A DNA stretch of 64,000 nucleotides from an uncultured delta proteobacterium (GTDB lineage: Bacteria; Desulfobacterota; Desulfobulbia; Desulfobulbales; Desulfocapsaceae), in contig CAIUQR010000121.1 in assembly GCA_903901335.1 (NCBI GenBank), forward strand, positions 1 to 64,000, in the 5' to 3' direction. Shown one piece after another: positions 10,231-19,108 of the stretch (positions within the stretch are counted from its first letter, which is position 1; each line of letters opens with the position of its first letter). Below the pieces are notes generated by a model that saw nothing but the letters and a program-made list of their open reading frames with translations, searched no databases and was not told where the DNA came from. A program made the translations under genes and the position numbers.

Positions 10231-10258
10231 CTTGATTTTTTAAAAAGCAACCCTATAT
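10231..10258 (+). promoter_or_regulatory. Sigma-32 type heat-shock promoter of groES-groEL
   Basis: CTTGATT (10231-10237) and CCCTATAT (10251-10258) are separated by 13 bases. This fits the RpoH consensus CTTGAAA-N(13-15)-CCCCATAT. It lies 120 bases before groES. No CIRCE operator is present. The transcribed leader contains a 7-bp long-range stem (CCCTGTT at 10263-10269 with AACAGGG at 10302-10308). Confidence 0.65.
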
Positions 10259-10377
10259 TTAGCCCTGTTCAACGGTAGCCCACAATGTTGGGTGATCACT
10301 CAACAGGGGGCCACCACCATCCAATCCGGGTGGCCTTCCAATTTTCGATTAATACACATGTTACAGAGGAGGAAGTA

Positions 10378-10665
10378 ATGAAAATACGTCCATTAAATGA
10401 TCGTCTTCTTGTCAAAAGACTGAAGGAAGAAGAAAAAACTGCAGGTGGGATTATTATTCCTGACAGTGCCAAGGAAAAGCCGGCAGAGGGCGAGGTTATC
10501 GCAGTTGGTCCCGGCAAATCCACTGATAAAGGTGAGCGCCTTGCCCCACAGGTAAAAAAGGGTGACCGTATTCTCTTTTCTAAATATGGCGGTACGGATG
10601 TTAAACTTGATGGTGAGGATTATCTCATCATGCGGGAAGATGATGTCCTGGGAATTATAGAATAA
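10378..10665 (+). CDS. groES: Co-chaperonin GroES
   Basis: The 95-residue GroES subunit forms a heptameric lid on GroEL and closes the folding chamber in the cytoplasm. The sequence opens [14 protein letters not shown] and has the mobile loop [18 protein letters not shown] and the typical end DVLGIIE. The ATG at 10378 has GGAGGAAG just upstream; an in-frame start at 10285 would add residues not found in the family. It is followed after 67 bases by groEL and shares its transcript, with probable heat-shock control from the promoter at 10231. Confidence 0.97.
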   Translation: MKIRPLNDRLLVKRLKEEEKTAGGIIIPDSAKEKPAEGEVIAVGPGKSTDKGERLAPQVKKGDRILFSKYGGTDVKLDGEDYLIMREDDVLGIIE

Positions 10666-10714
10666 CAGAAACGTAGACTAACATTTCTGCTTGCTCCACA
10701 GCGGGCGAGATTGA

Positions 10715-12379
<1,665 letters not shown>

Positions 12380-12421
12380 TTCGCTTATCCGATCCATCGT
12401 TTTGGATTGTGTGATGAAGTG

Positions 12422-12452
12422 AAAAAGGGCCTCGTTTGCGGGGCCCTTTTTT
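12422..12452 (+). terminator. Rho-independent terminator of groES-groEL
   Basis: AAGGGCC pairs with GGGCCCTT across a short GC-containing loop and runs into six T, starting about 45 bases after the groEL stop. Confidence 0.85.
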
Positions 12453-12498
12453 GTTATAGCAGAGATTGTCGGATCAAGCGGAAATAGCGGAAATAGTA

Positions 12499-12527
12499 TT
12501 GACAGCCAAAGTGGAATGAGGTATCTA
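12499..12527 (+). promoter_or_regulatory. Sigma-70 promoter of the tRNA gene
   Basis: A perfect -35 TTGACA (12499-12504), a 17-base spacer and a -10 TATCTA (12522-12527). It lies about 19 bases before the mature tRNA 5' end, typical for a strong stable-RNA promoter. Confidence 0.75.
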
Positions 12528-12545
12528 TCCTCACTCCGCTTTTTT

Positions 12546-12622
12546 GGCGATGTAGCTCAGCTGGTTAGAGCATACGGCTCATATCCGTAGTGTCCGGGGT
12601 TCAATTCCCTGCATCGCCACCA
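12546..12622 (+). tRNA. tRNA-Met or tRNA-Ile2 (anticodon CAT)
   Basis: A full 77-base cloverleaf. The acceptor GGCGATG pairs with CATCGCC, the D arm reads TAGCTCAGCTGGTTAGAGCA, the anticodon stem-loop reads TACGG-CTCATAT-CCGTA with CAT at the centre, the T loop is GGTTCAATTCC, and CCA is encoded. The first pair G-C and the D loop exclude an initiator. Whether this is elongator Met or lysidine-modified Ile2 cannot be told by eye. Its 3' end is the integration site of the island to the right. Confidence 0.95.
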
Positions 12623-12740
12623 GCACACCGTCCGGCAATGTCCGGCTTTATATATAAACCCGCTTTCTCACAAGGAAAGCGGGTTTTTTGTTGTCCATCG
12701 ATGTTCATCTTGGTACACTAAGATCCTACATTTTTGGGGG
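12609..12740. repeat. attL-side direct repeat (tRNA 3' end, terminator and integrase arm region)
   Basis: This stretch, from the CTGCATC of the tRNA T/acceptor arm through the tRNA terminator and about 50 bases beyond, recurs in direct orientation at 29866-29987. The two copies agree apart from an 11-base insertion in the left copy and scattered substitutions. It is the left boundary of the genomic island. Confidence 0.85.
12656..12689 (+). terminator. Terminator of the tRNA gene
   Basis: AAACCCGCTTTC pairs perfectly with GAAAGCGGGTTT around a 7-base loop and is followed by more T. It is duplicated at 29902-29938 with one G-T pair. Confidence 0.9.
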
Positions 12741-12784
12741 TATATATGGGGGTATAAGGCCTTCTGCTGAATTGGAATACCCCC
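12736..12784. promoter_or_regulatory. Integrase arm-type repeats
   Basis: GGGGGTAT occurs twice in direct orientation (12736-12743, 12748-12755) and once inverted as ATACCCCC (12777-12784), between the att core and the integrase start. In P4-like islands such repeats bind the integrase N-terminal arm domain and can also control its own expression. A degenerate version (GGGGGAATTTGGGGGG) follows the right repeat at 29983. Confidence 0.6.
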
Positions 12785-12802
12785 AAAAAAGGAGGAAACC
12801 CA

Positions 12803-14014
12803 ATGCCGAAAAGGATTACACCACTTTCTGATACCAAGATTCGAGCGATCAAACCGGCAGAAAAACCGCAAAAAATATTTGATGGTGGTGGACTTTTTTT
12901 GTTGGTCTCTCCGACCGGGGGAAAACTTTGGCGTCTCAAATATCGTTTTGGGGGTACGGAGAAGTTACTGGCCCTTGGTGCGTACCCCCAAATATCGCTT
13001 GTTGAGGCCAGGCGAAAGCGTGATCAGGCAAACGCCTTGATACTCAACGGGGTTGACCCCTGCGACACCAAAAAAGCACAGAAGGCGGCAGGCACAGAAG
13101 AAACGGAAACCTTCGAAGTGATCGCCCGAGAATGGCACACCAAATTTTCCCGGTCCTGGGCTGCTAGCCATGGTGACAAAATTCTACGTCGGTTCGAACT
13201 CTATGTTTTTCCCTGGTTGGGAAACAGACCGGTCAAGTCCATCACGGCACCGGACCTTCTATCGGTTCTAAGAAGAATTGAGGCCAAAGGCATCTTGGAA
13301 ACTGCGCACCGTACGCAACAGAACTGCGGCCAGGTCTTTCGCTATGCCATCGCCACAGGCAGAGCTGAGCGCGACCCTTCTAACGATCTACGCGGCGCTC
13401 TACCCCCAGCCTCAGGCAAACACATGTCCACGATCACTGACCCGAAGGAAATAGCCGGGCTGTTGCGTGCCATTGATGATTATCGGGGCGGTATCGTCAC
13501 CCGTTGTGCCATGCAACTGGCACCATTGGTTTTTGTCCGGCCCGGTGAACTCCGTCATGCCGAATGGGTAGAAATTGATTTTGATACGGCAGAGTGGCGG
13601 ATCCCGGCTGAGAAGATGAAAGCAGGAACCCTGCATATCGTCCCATTATCGAAGCAAGCTTTGGACGTCCTGCAGGAGATTTATCCCTTGACCGGGCATG
13701 GCCGGTATGTTTTTCCAAGCCCACGGACCGATTCAAGGCCGATGAGCAGCAATGCTATTTTGGCGGCTCTGCGACGTATGGGATTTGCCAAGGATGAGAT
13801 GAGCGGCCACGGATTCAGGAGCATGGCCAGCACGTTATTGAATGAGCAGGGATGGAACCGGGACGCTATCGAGCGACAACTTGCCCATGCTGAAAGAAAC
13901 AGTGTGCGGGCGGCGTATAATTACGCGGAATTTATGCCGGAGCGAAAGAAGATGATGCAACATTGGGCCGACTATTTGGACGGGATCAAGGCCGGGACCA
14001 AGAGCATGTCTTAA
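12803..14014 (+). CDS. P4-type tyrosine recombinase (island integrase)
   Basis: A 403-residue integrase that inserts and excises the island at the adjacent tRNA. An N-terminal DUF4102 arm-binding domain (about 5-90) is followed by a SAM-like core-binding domain (about 100-190) and a catalytic domain. The catalytic residues are visible: Arg246 in RPGELR, His336 and Arg339 in HGFRS, His362 in LAHAE and Tyr372 in AAYNY. The ATG has AGGAGG nine bases upstream. It appears intact, so the island may still be mobile. Its last third is duplicated almost exactly at 20433-20666. Confidence 0.95.
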   Translation: MPKRITPLSDTKIRAIKPAEKPQKIFDGGGLFLLVSPTGGKLWRLKYRFGGTEKLLALGAYPQISLVEARRKRDQANALILNGVDPCDTKKAQKAAGTEETETFEVIAREWHTKFSRSWAASHGDKILRRFELYVFPWLGNRPVKSITAPDLLSVLRRIEAKGILETAHRTQQNCGQVFRYAIATGRAERDPSNDLRGALPPASGKHMSTITDPKEIAGLLRAIDDYRGGIVTRCAMQLAPLVFVRPGELRHAEWVEIDFDTAEWRIPAEKMKAGTLHIVPLSKQALDVLQEIYPLTGHGRYVFPSPRTDSRPMSSNAILAALRRMGFAKDEMSGHGFRSMASTLLNEQGWNRDAIERQLAHAERNSVRAAYNYAEFMPERKKMMQHWADYLDGIKAGTKSMS

Positions 14015-14067
14015 TCAGGTTTTCCGCTTCATTCTTGTACAGACACTCCCTCTGGCCACATTTGTCA

Positions 14068-14097
14068 TTGACTTCACTTTATATTGTATATACAATA
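14068..14097 (+). promoter_or_regulatory. brnTA promoter and palindromic operator
   Basis: A -35 TTGACT (14068-14073), a 17-base spacer and a -10 TACAAT (14091-14096), five bases before the brnT ATG region. A 16-base perfect palindrome TATTGTATATACAATA (14082-14097) overlaps the -10 box. That is the expected place for an operator bound by the ribbon-helix-helix antitoxin BrnA, known to autorepress in this family. Confidence 0.7.
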
Positions 14098-14101
14098 AAC
14101 C

Positions 14102-14374
14102 ATGGAATATGAATGGGACGAAAGGAAACGGGAGGCCAATATTGCCAAGCATGGAGTTGATTTTACCGAGGCCGAACAATTTAATTGGACAACGGCGATA
14201 GAGGCAAAGGACAACCGTTTTGACTATAAAGAGGCCCGTTGGGTTGTTTTGGGCTGTATAGACAAACGCGTTCATGTGCTCATCTACACAGAAAGAATCG
14301 GGAAAATCCGCCTGATAAGCTTACGCCGGGCCAACAGAAGAGAGAGGGACTTTTATGAAAAAACACAAACCTGA
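14102..14374 (+). CDS. brnT: BrnT-family toxin
   Basis: A 90-residue ribonuclease-type toxin with a RelE-like fold that would halt translation by cutting RNA when free of its antitoxin. The sequence has the family signatures: an opening MEYEWDERKREANIAKHGVDF, a central strand region, a VLIYTERIGKIRLISLRRA segment and a C-terminal RERDFYEK. It is the first gene of a pair, overlapping brnA by 20 bases. The TTGACT promoter with palindromic operator lies directly upstream. Such pairs often stabilise islands. Confidence 0.92.
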   Translation: MEYEWDERKREANIAKHGVDFTEAEQFNWTTAIEAKDNRFDYKEARWVVLGCIDKRVHVLIYTERIGKIRLISLRRANRRERDFYEKTQT

Positions 14375-14636
14375 AAATATTATCCGAGAAGATTGGGATG
14401 CGGTCGAATCGCCGCCGCTCTCCGATTCCTTCCTTTCGGGCATGAAACCTGTACGGGAGAGTCACTCAAACATACCCCCACGGGTACGCGGTCCGCAAAA
14501 GTCACCTCGAAAGAGACCGGTTTCTTTGCGCTTGGATGTAAACGTGATAGATGCCTTTCGTTCCACCGGGAGAGGTTGGCAATCCCGCATGAACACTGCG
14601 TTGCATGAGTGGCTCCGTGAACATAAGCAGGCATGA
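14355..14636 (+). CDS. brnA: BrnA-family antitoxin
   Basis: A 93-residue antitoxin that binds BrnT and represses the operon. The N-terminal half is extended and charged, suited to wrapping the toxin. The C-terminal part, PVSLRLDVNVIDAFRSTGRG followed by a helix ending HEWLREH, is a ribbon-helix-helix DNA-binding domain. The start lies inside the end of brnT, giving translational coupling. Confidence 0.92.
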   Translation: MKKHKPENIIREDWDAVESPPLSDSFLSGMKPVRESHSNIPPRVRGPQKSPRKRPVSLRLDVNVIDAFRSTGRGWQSRMNTALHEWLREHKQA

Positions 14637-14987
14637 TGAAGTAGCTTATGTATGTTTTTCGTTCCATTGCGCCTCAAACCCCCGCACGGGGGCATGGATT
14701 GAAATTGCGGAACATGATTGGAAATATCGATTGATGAGACTCGCGTCGCGTTAGATTGCCAAACGGTCAGCTTTTGCTGCCGAGGCCGATGGCTTTTGCC
14801 ACCGCGAGAAGTCACCTTCCCGATTCGCCCCCATGGTGTTCAGCGTGGGACTGTTCTCCGCTGCTATCCTCTGCAACATGTGTGCAGGCCTGATAGATTC
14901 AGATTTGCCATAAAGGCCGGCTCTGGGGGGCCGATCCGTGTGTCATTAAAGACAAAGCGTCACGGTACGCTGTTATATCTTTCTATA
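14637..14987. other. Non-coding stretch after brnTA
   Basis: It holds the orphan CRISPR-like repeat at 14642-14705. The rest, about 14710-14987, has no recognisable gene and no second repeat copy at CRISPR spacing. Confidence 0.45.
14642..14705 (+). repeat. Orphan CRISPR-like repeat, copy 1
   Basis: A block TAGCTTATG...GTTCCATTGCGCCTC leads into the hairpin CCCCC-GCAC-GGGGG (14679-14692) and then CATGGATTGAAAT. The hairpin plus TGGATTGAAA ending strongly resembles a type I-C CRISPR repeat 3' half. A degenerate copy sharing 31 of the first 35 bases lies at 23621-23682. No repeat-spacer array and no cas gene are present. Confidence 0.45.
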
Positions 14988-15335
14988 TTATTCCAACCAT
15001 TTCCCCGCGTCAACCGATTTTCCTATCCGACGATCGGCCTTTTCTGCCAATCTCCTGATCTTTGCTCTGGCTTTGATCAACTCCTTTTCGCAGGATTCCG
15101 CTTTTCGCCGAAGTTCTTCATAGCGTTGAGACTGCTCATGGGCAGCCATGTTCTTATGGAATATTTTTTTCTGCGCCTCTGCCAGTTCATTCTTCAATCG
15201 CGGCAATTCTGCAAAAAGATTTTCGACCTCTCTTTTCATGCTTTCAGCTTTGAGCGTTTCGACACCTGCCTTCAAGGCCTGGTGCTCGCTTTTTTGTATG
15301 GCTTTCTTGGAGGCCTCATCGATGGCAAAGGTCAT
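14988..15335 (-). CDS. Small coiled-coil protein
   Basis: A 115-residue, strongly charged protein, almost entirely heptad-rich helix from about residue 15 to 105, with no membrane segment. I do not recognise the family. It follows a small membrane protein on the same strand after 48 bases, so the two probably form a pair. The ribosome site is weak, and the reading frame is supported mainly by its coherent coiled-coil composition. Confidence 0.5.
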   Translation of the reverse strand: MTFAIDEASKKAIQKSEHQALKAGVETLKAESMKREVENLFAELPRLKNELAEAQKKIFHKNMAAHEQSQRYEELRRKAESCEKELIKARAKIRRLAEKADRRIGKSVDAGKWLE

Positions 15336-15383
15336 TCTGGCAAGTTCACCGAAAGGGAAACCGACTAAAGCTGAGTTGAGCAG

Positions 15384-15674
15384 CTAGTCTGCTCGTACGA
15401 AACTTATGCCCTTGCGGTATAAAATGCCGATCAGGATAAAAGGCCATCCTTCTATGACAGCCGACCAGCCCGTTTCCACCATAGTCAATGGGAGTGAATC
15501 CGTGACTATTCTCTCCTTGAAAAAGACCAATGCATATCCATTTTGGGGAAGAGGCGGATCGGACGGTGCCGAACGGAAAATACCCAAGGTAGGTACCACC
15601 CAGAAAGCCAGCCAGATAACGGCAGAAAAACAGATTGTGCTGACAATTTTTCTGACTATTTTCATGATGTTCAT
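15384..15674 (-). CDS. Small two-segment membrane protein
   Basis: A 96-residue protein with a hydrophobic N-terminal helix (about 8-32, TICFSAVIWLAFWVVPTLGI) and a second hydrophobic stretch near 70-88. GGAGG lies nine bases before the ATG at 15674. It probably sits in the inner membrane and precedes the coiled-coil gene in the same direction. The function is unknown; toxin-like or phage-inhibitor-like roles are conceivable but not shown. Confidence 0.55.
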   Translation of the reverse strand: MNIMKIVRKIVSTICFSAVIWLAFWVVPTLGIFRSAPSDPPLPQNGYALVFFKERIVTDSLPLTMVETGWSAVIEGWPFILIGILYRKGISFVRAD

Positions 15675-16175
15675 CGGAGATAGGCCTCCGTGGTTTCTTT
15701 GTCAAAATGACCAACCTCCTGGGCAACCGTTCTCTTTGCCTTTTCCCTTCTACGCTGATTTGTGCTTGATGACGTTTGCCAGGAGCTCAAAACACTACAA
15801 ATATCTAACCATTGGTGGCGCAAGTTGTTTGATTCACACAGATCAAGCTTTGATGAGTATCTTTTTTATTCACAAACAATTATGGTTATTTGATTTAAAA
15901 CCGTTTGTTCCGGGTTCATCCTCTGGTCTGAATAACCGAACAGATAGTTTCAAGTACCACAAATGTGATTGAAATACTGACTGGAAGCTGATAACTTTCA
16001 TAAGTCATTGAAGCTGCGAAATTTGAATGTCACAATGTAGTAACATTTTAACGACTGTCATTTTTAAGAGTCAACCTTTGTGGGAAGTATATGGACTTTT
16101 GGAAGAAGACAATTTTTTTGGAAATGATGAGTCTTTTCACATATCATTCTTTTTTGAGGATGATATGCGGATTCG
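15675..16175. other. Non-coding region upstream of the cassette-like segment
   Basis: About 500 bases without a gene I would support. A 70-codon frame at 16027-16239 runs through the attC-like site that follows and has no ribosome site. Confidence 0.4.
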
Positions 16176-16234
16176 CATAACCATGTTGCGCTTGTTTGCA
16201 CGGCTCCTACGGCCGGTCAGTGACGCGGTTATCT
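16176..16234 (+). repeat. attC-like site 0
   Basis: A 59-base site. An R''-like GCATAAC (16176-16182) is followed by an imperfect stem (GCACGGC / GCCGGTC around TCCTAC) and an R' box G-TTATCT at 16228-16234. The TTATCT belongs to the next cassette, and its exact complement AGATAAC is the R'' box of that cassette at 17188. The inner stem is weaker than at the 19003 site. Confidence 0.5.
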
Positions 16235-16281
16235 CTTAGATATTCACTGATATCGGTTTTTACTGATCGAAGGGAGAAGCG

Positions 16282-17187
16282 ATGAAAATCAAAATATCTG
16301 AAGAAGATGTCTGTGAATTTATTAAAAAGTATGGTCCTGGTATTCTATGGAAAACAAAGGCGAAAAATATACGATTTCATGTCTCATTGGAAGGCAATTC
16401 AATTATAATAAACAATGCCAAAAAGAAGAAAGTTCTCACTGTCTCCAGATCAGAACTAAATATATTTATAAATGCATGGCATAAACTCGGGCCTGATGCT
16501 CGAGCAATAGATTATAAAAAATTCAAGAATGGAAAAAGTTATGGAGTTAGCTACGTACCTATAATTTTAGATAAATTTTCAAGGCATCAAAAAAACACTC
16601 AAGATAAACAAAAACCAAGTAAGGGTGATTTCCAAACAGAATTACTAAGTAAAAACGAAAATCCTAAGCGAAAAAGTTCATATGCTAATAGAATCGTCCG
16701 TGAAACAGAAATAATAGAAGCTATTCAAACAGAATTACCAAGTGGAAATGAAAATCCTGAGCGCAAGAGTTCATATGCCAGTAGAATCGTCCGTGAAACA
16801 GAAATAATAGAAGCTATTCAAACAGAATTACCAAGTGGAAATGAAAATCCTGAGCGCAAGAGTTCATATGCCAATAGAATCGTCCGTGACACAGAAATAA
16901 TACGAACAATTAAGCAGTTACATCAAAATAAATGCCAACTATGTGGAAACACTGTCCAGTTAGCAAATGGTGAAACATATTCTGAAGCTCATCATATCAA
17001 GCCGTTAGGTTCGAAACACAATGGCCCAGATATACCTGGTAACTTAATTGTGCTCTGCCCGAATCATCATGTTCAATGTGATCGCGGTGCAATTAGATTA
17101 GATTATGATGATCTAATTACCTATGTTGAGCATGTCGTGGAAATGGAATTTCTATCTTATCACAACCAAATAATATTGAAAAAATAA
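16282..17187 (+). CDS. HNH endonuclease with triplicated linker
   Basis: A 301-residue protein in three parts. The N-terminal basic domain (about 1-105) may bind DNA. Three near-identical 31-residue repeats follow (119-149, 150-180, 181-211; SSYANRIVRDTEII type). The C-terminal HNH nuclease (212-275) has CQLCG, the catalytic HHIKPLG and LCPNHH, consistent with a zinc-supported beta-beta-alpha-metal site. The preceding VRDT segment plus HNH is the usual layout in restriction-type HNH enzymes, so DNA cleavage in defence is likely. The ATG has AGGGAGAAG upstream. The gene fills a cassette between attC-like sites at 16176 and 17188. Confidence 0.85.
   Translation: MKIKISEEDVCEFIKKYGPGILWKTKAKNIRFHVSLEGNSIIINNAKKKKVLTVSRSELNIFINAWHKLGPDARAIDYKKFKNGKSYGVSYVPIILDKFSRHQKNTQDKQKPSKGDFQTELLSKNENPKRKSSYANRIVRETEIIEAIQTELPSGNENPERKSSYASRIVRETEIIEAIQTELPSGNENPERKSSYANRIVRDTEIIRTIKQLHQNKCQLCGNTVQLANGETYSEAHHIKPLGSKHNGPDIPGNLIVLCPNHHVQCDRGAIRLDYDDLITYVEHVVEMEFLSYHNQIILKK
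16636..16914 (+). repeat. Three in-frame 93-bp tandem repeats
   Basis: Three copies of a 93-base unit inside the HNH gene. Copies 1 and 2 differ at several bases; copies 2 and 3 are almost identical until the last third, where copy 3 runs into the HNH domain. The unit keeps the frame, so copy number could change without breaking the protein. Confidence 0.9.
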
Positions 17188-17301
17188 AGATAACAAGCGT
17201 GTAAACACTGGCTCGCTGAAGCTTACAGGTTACCTTTTCGTTCATGGCGACTGCGTCGCCATGAACCGCGGTGCTGACTTCGTCAAGTATCGCGGTTGAA
17301 T
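17188..17301 (+). repeat. attC-like site A
   Basis: A 114-base site starting right after the HNH stop codon. R'' AGATAAC (17188-17194) is the exact complement of GTTATCT at the start of this cassette (16228). The centre is a perfect 11-bp hairpin, TTCATGGCGAC-TGC-GTCGCCATGAA (17241-17265). The R' box G-TTGAAT (17295-17301) fits the GTTRRRY consensus. The outer arms pair only partly. Confidence 0.55.
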
Positions 17302-17515
17302 TTTTAGAGAATTGCCGTCGAACAGGAGATAATGATGAACCAGCTATCAATAGATATTTTAAAATTTATCAATTAATTAAGCAAACCAACTGACAGTAAT
17401 GTGCTTATAGAACACTTTAAACAACAGCCATTCCAGCCGACACCGGGAAGGTGTGGTTTTGAATTCTTACATTACCAAGACACATATAACAAAACTCAAA
17501 ACAGGATAACAGATA

Positions 17516-17977
17516 ATGGCAACCAATTTAACAAAACATGTTTTATTTTCCTTCTATATGATGTTGTCATTGTCGTTGTTTTCCTGTTCTAGTGGTACTC
17601 CAAAGTGTGATGATAAAGAGGTTGTATCTCGTGTTATTGAATTGCAAAAACCATCTATGCTGGCAAATTTTTTCCATCTCCGTATGGATGATAAAGTCGG
17701 TCCTGATAATGGAGGCATTACTTTTTCAGATTTGAGTGATTTTGTTGATGACCTTAAACAAGGAAGATTTCCATATCGCGGTAAAGCGGGTGAAATGTAT
17801 AATAGCATGAAATTACGACTTGATAATATAAGAACTGATAAAATTGATAAAGATGTTCTAAAATCAACGTGTAAGGCTACTGCCGAGTATGAGGAAAAGA
17901 AAACACGACTTGATATAGTTTATACAGCTACAAGGACTGTTGATGGTAAATTATTTGTTGAGGTGTTGAATAAATAA
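17516..17977 (+). CDS. Small lipoprotein of unknown function
   Basis: A 153-residue protein with a lipoprotein signal: hydrophobic residues 8-22 end in LFSCSSG with the lipobox Cys at about 24. The mature part is charged, with a KCDDKEVVSRVIELQK start and a later KSTCKATAEYEEKKTR segment that recalls small periplasmic proteins with one disulfide. I do not recognise the family. It is cassette-like, lying alone between the attC-like site at 17188 and the repeat element at 18057. AGGAT lies upstream of the ATG. Confidence 0.65.
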   Translation: MATNLTKHVLFSFYMMLSLSLFSCSSGTPKCDDKEVVSRVIELQKPSMLANFFHLRMDDKVGPDNGGITFSDLSDFVDDLKQGRFPYRGKAGEMYNSMKLRLDNIRTDKIDKDVLKSTCKATAEYEEKKTRLDIVYTATRTVDGKLFVEVLNK

Positions 17978-18056
17978 TTTTAGATAATTGTGCAGGTATT
18001 AAGGGTTATTGAACTGGATGAGGAACACTCAGACGGAAGGCTTGTTGTAGGAGAAT

Positions 18057-18227
18057 AATAAAGTTGGAAACTGAATGAGTTGTAACTCATTGATATTCCA
18101 TGAGTGATTTATCTGGAAAATAAATAAAGATGGAAACTTTGAGACTGATTTCTAATTCTCGAACATGTGATATCACATAGTTATCTCTATAGTTTCCAAC
18201 TTTATTTGTAAGTTTCCAACTTTATTT
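18057..18227. repeat. 171-bp element with four copies of a 17-bp motif
   Basis: The motif AAATAAAGTTGGAAACT (or close) occurs forward at 18057-18072 and 18123-18138 and inverted at 18191-18207 and 18211-18227. The outermost copies form 16-bp perfect terminal inverted repeats. Inside are AATGAGTT-GT-AACTCATT and the palindrome TGTGATATCACA. It could be a small non-autonomous element, a highly structured cassette end or a protein-binding array. No coding sequence lies in it. Confidence 0.65.
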
Positions 18228-18274
18228 TCATCCCATAGTTGGGCTTTACTACAAAAATAAATGTTCAGGACAAT

Positions 18275-19000
18275 ATGGATATAACCAATTTTGTTAATCT
18301 CCCAAGTGATTATAATATTTTTCTAGTAGTTCATAGATGGTTGAAACATGGGATTTTGCCAAAATGGACAACACTTCGCAATTTCGGTAATCTTAAAATT
18401 TTCAAGACATTCTATTTTTGGATAATTTTTGTTCCACTCTGTGCAAAGTTTTTTGAAGATGTGAATGGGAAAATATCTATAAGGTTTTTAGATTACCCCT
18501 GGAATCTTACTTTAAGCCTGCCATTTAGTTGGCAAATATTCTATTTTTCTTCGGTTGCTATTGGTTTGGCAATGCTATTATTTTCAATACGTTGTCCTGA
18601 AATAATTCGGATTTACAATACATATACTGATTTTAATGATGCCGGCAAAACAAGGTATCAGGTAAGAGAATATTTTATCGATCATATTAATATAGAGAAG
18701 TTGGATTTTGACCTAAAATACAGAATTGCATTGTTTCTCAATGAATTTACTGGCTACCAAAATCCACAAATCGAGGTAGATAAATGCAAGACTAAAAGAG
18801 ATTTGGTTCGACTTGTATTTGAAAATAATGTGGAAAGTGGAAAAAATATGGATTCATTTTGGTTTGTACAAGACTCTGTAAACACATCTAATTTGTTTTC
18901 GAGAATGCTATGTACACTTCTGTTTATAGTAGGTTTTATATTGATGTCTATAGTTTTCTGCCAGAATTTTAAATATGTACTCGATATTATAATAAAATAA
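18275..19000 (+). CDS. Membrane protein of unknown function
   Basis: A 241-residue protein with three likely transmembrane segments: one near 50-70 (FWIIFVPLCAKFF), one near 90-115 (IFYFSSVAIGLAMLLF) and one near the C-terminus (about 210-232, LLFIVGFILMSIVFC). The middle is a soluble, aromatic and charged domain. I do not recognise the family. ATG 18275 is chosen; a TTG at 18239 is in frame. The gene begins about 40 bases after a GTTGGGC box (18236) and ends 2 bases before an attC-like site, which is the typical layout of an integron cassette. Confidence 0.65.
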   Translation: MDITNFVNLPSDYNIFLVVHRWLKHGILPKWTTLRNFGNLKIFKTFYFWIIFVPLCAKFFEDVNGKISIRFLDYPWNLTLSLPFSWQIFYFSSVAIGLAMLLFSIRCPEIIRIYNTYTDFNDAGKTRYQVREYFIDHINIEKLDFDLKYRIALFLNEFTGYQNPQIEVDKCKTKRDLVRLVFENNVESGKNMDSFWFVQDSVNTSNLFSRMLCTLLFIVGFILMSIVFCQNFKYVLDIIIK

Positions 19001-19002
19001 TT

Positions 19003-19060
19003 GCCCGACCAAATGTTCCACCGGACTCGCTGAGGCTCGTTGGTGAACTACGCGTTATCA
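19003..19060 (+). repeat. attC-like site B
   Basis: The clearest attC candidate, 58 bases long. R'' GCCCGAC (19003-19009) lies 2 bases after the stop codon. L'' GTTCCACC and L' GGTGAAC are complementary with one extra C, the usual extrahelical base. Between them is a CTCG-type inner stem, and the site ends with GCG-TTATCA. GCCCGAC differs by one base from the complement of GTTGGGC at the cassette start (18236), as expected for an integrated cassette. Confidence 0.65.
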
Positions 19061-19108
19061 AAGTCCATATAGCTCTGATATATCTGAACAGTAAATTCCC
19101 AATAAACT

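Noticed and set aside
12510-12545. Terminator-like hairpin GGAATGAGG/CCTCACTCC with T-run before the tRNA
   Set aside because: It overlaps the spacer and -10 box of the strong tRNA promoter, so the pairing is probably incidental.
16027-16239. 70-codon plus-strand reading frame
   Set aside because: It runs through the attC-like site at 16176-16234, has no ribosome site and resembles no protein.
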